The position numbers were made by a program, and so were the translations under genes. The notes under the pieces are model-generated. The model ran no database searches, was not told the DNA's origin, and was given only the letters and a program-made list of their open reading frames with translations. A stretch of 64,000 bases of DNA, taken from Actinoalloteichus hoggarensis (GTDB lineage Bacteria > Actinomycetota > Actinomycetes > Mycobacteriales > Pseudonocardiaceae). Position 1 is the stretch's first letter. Every line of letters starts with the position of its first letter. The DNA lies in assembly GCF_002234535.1 (NCBI RefSeq), contig NZ_CP022521.1, positions 3,162,001-3,226,000 of the forward strand. Direction: 5' to 3'. Of the stretch, positions 60,478-64,000 are shown in pieces.

Positions 60478-62133
60478 TCACGGCGTTGCGAACTCGGCGA
60501 CCGCTGTCCGCGGGGCACCGAACCAGCGGCCGAGGGCCTCCCGCAGTGTGTCCACGGCGACGTCACCGGGCTCGTCGACGGGCGCGGCCCATGCGATGTG
60601 GACATCCGGGCGGATCAGCAGCGCGTCGGCAGGTCGCCGCTCGGTCGTCGCGATCCGGATGTCGACGCGGTCCGCCCAAGCGGCGGCGACGTCCCGGAGA
60701 TCCTGGCGATCCGCGAGATCGAGGAGGACGGGCCGCGCCGGACGCATCAGGTCCGCGACACTGGTGGCACCCTGACCTGTGCGCAGCACGAGGTTCGGTG
60801 CGAAGGCGCCGATCAGTGGATGGCGATCCGAACAGGCCGTCGGATAGCGCAGGTCGGTGCCCGAGATGAGCGCACCGACCCGGCGCAGCGGCTGCTCGTC
60901 GGTGAACAGCTCCAGGAACACCGTGCGCAACGCCCGCGCCGCCGAGTCCTGCCCACGGCGCAGCGCGACCTGCGCCTGGGTGTGGAGCATCGTGCGGGCA
61001 CCCGCGAAGTGACGTTCGTCGTGGTAGGTGTCCAGCAGGTCCGCGGGCCCCCGCCCTCGGACGGCGGCGGACAGCTTCCAGGCGAGGTTGACCGCATCGA
61101 GCATGCCCGCGTTGAGGCCGACCCCGGTCGCGGGAAAGAGATGTGCCGCATCACCCGCGAGCATGATCCGACCGTCGCGATAGCGCTCCGCCTGCCGGGC
61201 CTCGGACCGGTAACGCGACAGCCTGATCGGCGCCCCCAACGGGACGTCGAAGCCGAGTACACGACGGATGCTGTCCCCCAGTTCAGCCAGGGACATCGGC
61301 GTGTCCTCGTCCTCGAGGTACTCCGGCTCGGTGGTGGAGACGAGCAGCATCTCCGCGGAGATCGCGCCGATGCCGAAGACTCCGCGATCGGTGCGGACGA
61401 AGCTCGGTCGAATCCTGCCGAGCCCGGGAACGTCGAGGAAGCCGTCCTCGAGCACGGTCACCCCGTCCGGCGTGGCCACCTGGCCGAGCCGGTTCACCTC
61501 GGGATACGTCGTGCCGGGGAACGGGATGCCCGCCCGGTCGCGTACCCCGCTGCGGGCACCGTCGCAGCCGACCAGATAGCGGGCGCCCACCAGATGCTCC
61601 CCGCCCGGGCCGTGCACCCGAGCGATCACTCCGTCGGTGTCCTGGTCGATTCCGACGACCTCCCGACCACGGCGAATATCCGCACCCAGCTCCAGGGCGC
61701 GTTCCTCGAGCAGTCGTTCGAGCCGAGGCTGCGGGAGACTCAGCCCCCGCAGCGGAGGGTCGTCCAGGCCGCTGAAGTCCAGGTGCACCTCGCCGAACGG
61801 GAAGCGAGGCGCCGGGTGGACGGGCCCGGCGCTCGCCGCCTCGAACCGGTCCAGCAGGCCTCGGCAGCGCAGGAGCTCCAGAATCTGTCCGCTGAGACCG
61901 TTGGCCCTGGGGACGTCCCGAATCCGCGGCTGTCGTTCCAACACCAACGGGTGCACGCCTGCCGACCGCAGTTCGCAGGCCAGCATGAGGCCGACCGGGC
62001 CCGCTCCCACGATGATGACGTCGGCATCCGTCCCGGGCGATCTCCGGCGCGTTTCCGCGGTCGCTTTCTCGTCGACTCGTTCTCCGAAGGCGTATTCTCC
62101 GACGTCGGGATCTTCGGATGACGAAACACGCAC
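60478..62133 (-). CDS. FAD-dependent aromatic monooxygenase (PheA/TfdB-like)
   Basis: The 551-residue flavoprotein has GxGxxG in DVIIVGAGPVGLMLACELRS (about 38-57), the DG motif YLVGCDGARSGVRDRAGIPF and the GD motif RIMLAGDAAHLFPATGVGLN with AGMLDAVNLAWKL. The C-terminal thioredoxin-like domain is present, so the protein is full length. Homologues hydroxylate phenols, polyketides such as anthracyclines and tetracyclines, or rifamycin. The first 35 residues are poorly conserved and the true start may be internal. It stands alone, with no biosynthetic neighbours. Confidence 0.9.
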   Translation of the reverse strand: MRVSSSEDPDVGEYAFGERVDEKATAETRRRSPGTDADVIIVGAGPVGLMLACELRSAGVHPLVLERQPRIRDVPRANGLSGQILELLRCRGLLDRFEAASAGPVHPAPRFPFGEVHLDFSGLDDPPLRGLSLPQPRLERLLEERALELGADIRRGREVVGIDQDTDGVIARVHGPGGEHLVGARYLVGCDGARSGVRDRAGIPFPGTTYPEVNRLGQVATPDGVTVLEDGFLDVPGLGRIRPSFVRTDRGVFGIGAISAEMLLVSTTEPEYLEDEDTPMSLAELGDSIRRVLGFDVPLGAPIRLSRYRSEARQAERYRDGRIMLAGDAAHLFPATGVGLNAGMLDAVNLAWKLSAAVRGRGPADLLDTYHDERHFAGARTMLHTQAQVALRRGQDSAARALRTVFLELFTDEQPLRRVGALISGTDLRYPTACSDRHPLIGAFAPNLVLRTGQGATSVADLMRPARPVLLDLADRQDLRDVAAAWADRVDIRIATTERRPADALLIRPDVHIAWAAPVDEPGDVAVDTLREALGRWFGAPRTAVAEFATP

Positions 62134-62645
62134 TGAGCACTTCCATTCTTATCGACTTGCGGATTCGGCCGCTGATTCTGCGATACGACCCGGGTCTTGC
62201 CGCAAGCCCCCGGGTGCGCTATAAATTGAGAATGGGACGGAGCGGTGAACGCCTGCCCATGGTCATCAGCCGCTCCCTGACTGGGGCGCCCGCGCGGGCG
62301 GCGTACTCAGTGGACTCTTCGGCGTGGAGCTCGGTCGTCTGTCGGTGGTCTCGTGACAGCGACCCGGTCAGGGGATCAGCGACTGTCGGCGGGAGAGGAC
62401 CGACCGACGACTCCTCCCGAACAGTGCCTGGTCAGCAGCAGTGAACGGTGTCCGGCATCGTGGCCGAGCCGAGACGCGCATCGACGCCCCGCGGAGCAGC
62501 CGGGTTCGAGGCAGTCGAACTCGGGGAACGGTCGGACGCACTGAGACGAGCACTCCTCCACCGCGGCGTGTCGGAAACGGCGTGATCCAGCCGTCCCGAA
62601 TCCGACAGGAGGAACACCGCCGGAGGAATCACGGTGTTTCGCGCA
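62134..62645. other. 512 bp intergenic region
   Basis: No gene is supported. AT-rich stretches at about 62140-62235 probably include the monooxygenase promoter. GGAGGAACACCGCCGGAGG at about 62609-62627 looks like ribosome-binding sites but opens no plausible frame on the plus strand. Confidence 0.3.
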
Positions 62646-63557
62646 TCACCAGTGCGCGGGGCGGCCGAGAACGGCGGGAAGGCGAGTGGCGGCGTTCCCC
62701 GCGGCGGAGTCGAGTTGAGGCTGGGTGAGAAACAGGCTGTCCGTCAGATTCGCGTCGTGCAGTCGGGCGTCGCGGAGATCCGCCCCGATCAGGTCGGCCG
62801 AACTCAGATCGGCCCCGGTCAGGTCGGCGGCGATGAGGCAGGCCCCGCGCAGGTCGACCCCGCGGAGATCGACGCCGCGCAGCTTCGCGCCGATGAGGTC
62901 GGCTCGACGGCGACTCCTGCGGCGGCCGGGCACGCCTGACCGCACCAGTTCGCTGGTGCGCCGCAGCACCGCGTCCACCTTCTCGTGCTGCGCCGCCAGG
63001 TCCACCGCGAGCAGTTCCTCCGGGGCTCCCCGGGTGAGAGCCTCGGTGTGATCCCGCAGGTCGCGCAGCGCCGGGTGGAGCGACGCGGCCGCGGGCAGGG
63101 TCAGCGCCTCGGACAGATACCAGAGCAGTTCGTGCAGCCTGCGCATGATCGGGAGGACGGCGAACATCTTCCCGGCGGTGTCCGGAGCCGATCGCCAGTC
63201 TCGACCACCGAAGGTGACCTGAGAGACCTGCTGTCCGGCGCCGAGGCAGTCGAACGACGTGCAGCCCGCGAAACCTCGCTGCCGGAGTTCGGTGTGGATG
63301 CCGCAGCCGAAGTCCGACAGCAGGTTCGGGCAGGGTGTGCCCGCCTGCTTGCTGATCGCGAAGTCGGACGACGCGGTGAAGGGCAGTGCGACGCAGCACA
63401 GCGCGAAACAGTTCGCGCAGTCGGCCGACAGGACTCGGCGGCCGTCGGAGGACGAAGTCGCCTGCTCGGCAGCCGTCGCATGGTTCTCAGACACCGGGTG
63501 TGTCGCCTCCGGTCGGGGACTCTCGTGCTGTGAGGCCGCCTGCTCGGCGGTGTTCAC
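62646..63557 (-). CDS. Pentapeptide-repeat protein with an N-terminal Cys-rich domain
   Basis: The 303-residue protein has three parts. Residues about 45-110 form a Cys-rich domain ([48 protein letters not shown]) with eight Cys, suited to zinc or a cluster. A helical middle follows ([20 protein letters not shown]). The C-terminal pentapeptide repeats (about 215-275) read [20 protein letters not shown] and [20 protein letters not shown]. Such beta-helices mimic DNA; some protect gyrase from quinolones. The Cys-rich plus pentapeptide layout is common in actinomycetes with unknown role. Confidence 0.88.
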   Translation of the reverse strand: MNTAEQAASQHESPRPEATHPVSENHATAAEQATSSSDGRRVLSADCANCFALCCVALPFTASSDFAISKQAGTPCPNLLSDFGCGIHTELRQRGFAGCTSFDCLGAGQQVSQVTFGGRDWRSAPDTAGKMFAVLPIMRRLHELLWYLSEALTLPAAASLHPALRDLRDHTEALTRGAPEELLAVDLAAQHEKVDAVLRRTSELVRSGVPGRRRSRRRADLIGAKLRGVDLRGVDLRGACLIAADLTGADLSSADLIGADLRDARLHDANLTDSLFLTQPQLDSAAGNAATRLPAVLGRPAHW

Positions 63558-63701
63558 GACGGTTCGGGCGGGAGACCGGAATTGTAGGTCGCCCGCCCGC
63601 CCGACTCCGACCGAGGTGGTGACACCCCGGTCTCATCGCGTGCCAGGCATCGTCGCGTCGAGCGTGGGAGCGGTGGGGCCGCGTTCGTCGTGCTCCAGTG
63701 C

Positions 63702-64000
63702 TCAGCGCCCGACCCGGATTCCGTTCTCCAGGGTCCTGATCACGATGCTCACCACCCCATGCCGCGGCAGCCGACCCTGGTCCGCCTCCTCGTAGCCGGT
63801 GTAGACCAGTGACCAGAGCACCTTCTGTATCCAGTCGGCGCCGACCTCGGGATCGAACACGCCCTCGGCTTGGCCGCGCTCGATGAGCGCGATGACCGGG
63901 TCGTCGGACGCGGCGGCAGGCTCCCCGGACCGCGTCTCGACGCCTCCGGGGCCGTGCCCCTCCAGAATCCGAGGGTCGCCGAACAGGAACATGAGCCGGT
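63702..64000 (-). CDS. TetR-family C-terminal domain, 5' end outside the window
   Basis: The frame enters from the right edge as RLMFLFGDPRILEG and runs to a stop at 63702. DDPVIALIERGQAEGVFDPE followed by VGADWIQKVLWSLVYTGYEE is the ligand-binding domain pattern of TetR regulators (G-Q-A-x-G-x-F at the helix 6-7 region). The DNA-binding domain is not in the window. Confidence 0.6.
   Translation of the reverse strand, partial: RLMFLFGDPRILEGHGPGGVETRSGEPAAASDDPVIALIERGQAEGVFDPEVGADWIQKVLWSLVYTGYEEADQGRLPRHGVVSIVIRTLENGIRVGR

Noticed and set aside
60478-62133. The aromatic monooxygenase considered as part of a polyketide cluster
   Set aside because: No synthase, cyclase or glycosyltransferase lies within the window; neighbours are a pseudogene and a pentapeptide-repeat gene.
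1-64000. CRISPR arrays or complete insertion sequences
   Set aside because: No regularly spaced repeats, no transposase motifs and no terminal inverted repeats were seen by eye.

Overview
The window is about 70 percent G+C, uses GTG starts freely, and has many apparently leaderless genes with a TAnnnT -10 box directly before the start codon. It carries RbpA, a polyprenol-phosphate-mannose synthase and a candidate SigR/SigH-type promoter. Together these point to an actinomycete, most likely in or near the Pseudonocardiales; the genus is an inference. No rRNA, CRISPR array, intact insertion sequence or intact biosynthetic cluster was seen. One tRNA-like gene was found.

Region 1 to 17 kb is mostly core: the start of a methyltransferase, an ABC-F ATPase, an IMPACT-family protein, a DHFR-like reductase, a second methyltransferase, then lnt, ppm1 and rbpA. 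In mycobacteria the ppm1 and rbpA genes are also neighbours. Next come thymidine kinase, an UMF1-type transporter, a glycerophosphodiesterase, a zinc-ribbon protein, a PAS-GGDEF-EAL protein and a VOC protein. Region 17 to 23 kb is a scar. A tyrosine recombinase is followed by about 4 kb that is mostly gene fragments: an FMN alpha-hydroxy-acid oxidase fragment abutting an MbtH-like fragment, an MFS N-terminus, and a frameshifted acetyltransferase. Short AT-rich palindromes lie in the same stretch.

Region 23 to 64 kb is an accessory landscape built from small modules of one regulator plus one or two redox or detoxification enzymes, often divergent. Examples are AraC/NmrA-like, TetR/imine-reductase-like, MerR/imine-reductase-like, MarR/NAD(P)H dehydrogenase-like, MmyB-type XRE/NTF2/NmrA-like, HxlR/QorB-like and TetR/MDR. 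Several have visible operators in the intergenic gap. A heterodimeric ABC exporter, an SNF2 helicase translationally coupled to a SWIM protein, an AidB-like flavoprotein, an AlkZ-like protein, an FMN reductase with a SoxR-like box, and an FAD monooxygenase fill the rest.

Pseudogenes are frequent from 17 kb onwards: a frameshifted PPOX flavoprotein, a cyclodeaminase, a WYL regulator, and an MFS transporter broken by an inversion. Coordinates of broken genes are approximate, and some single-base frameshifts could be assembly errors.
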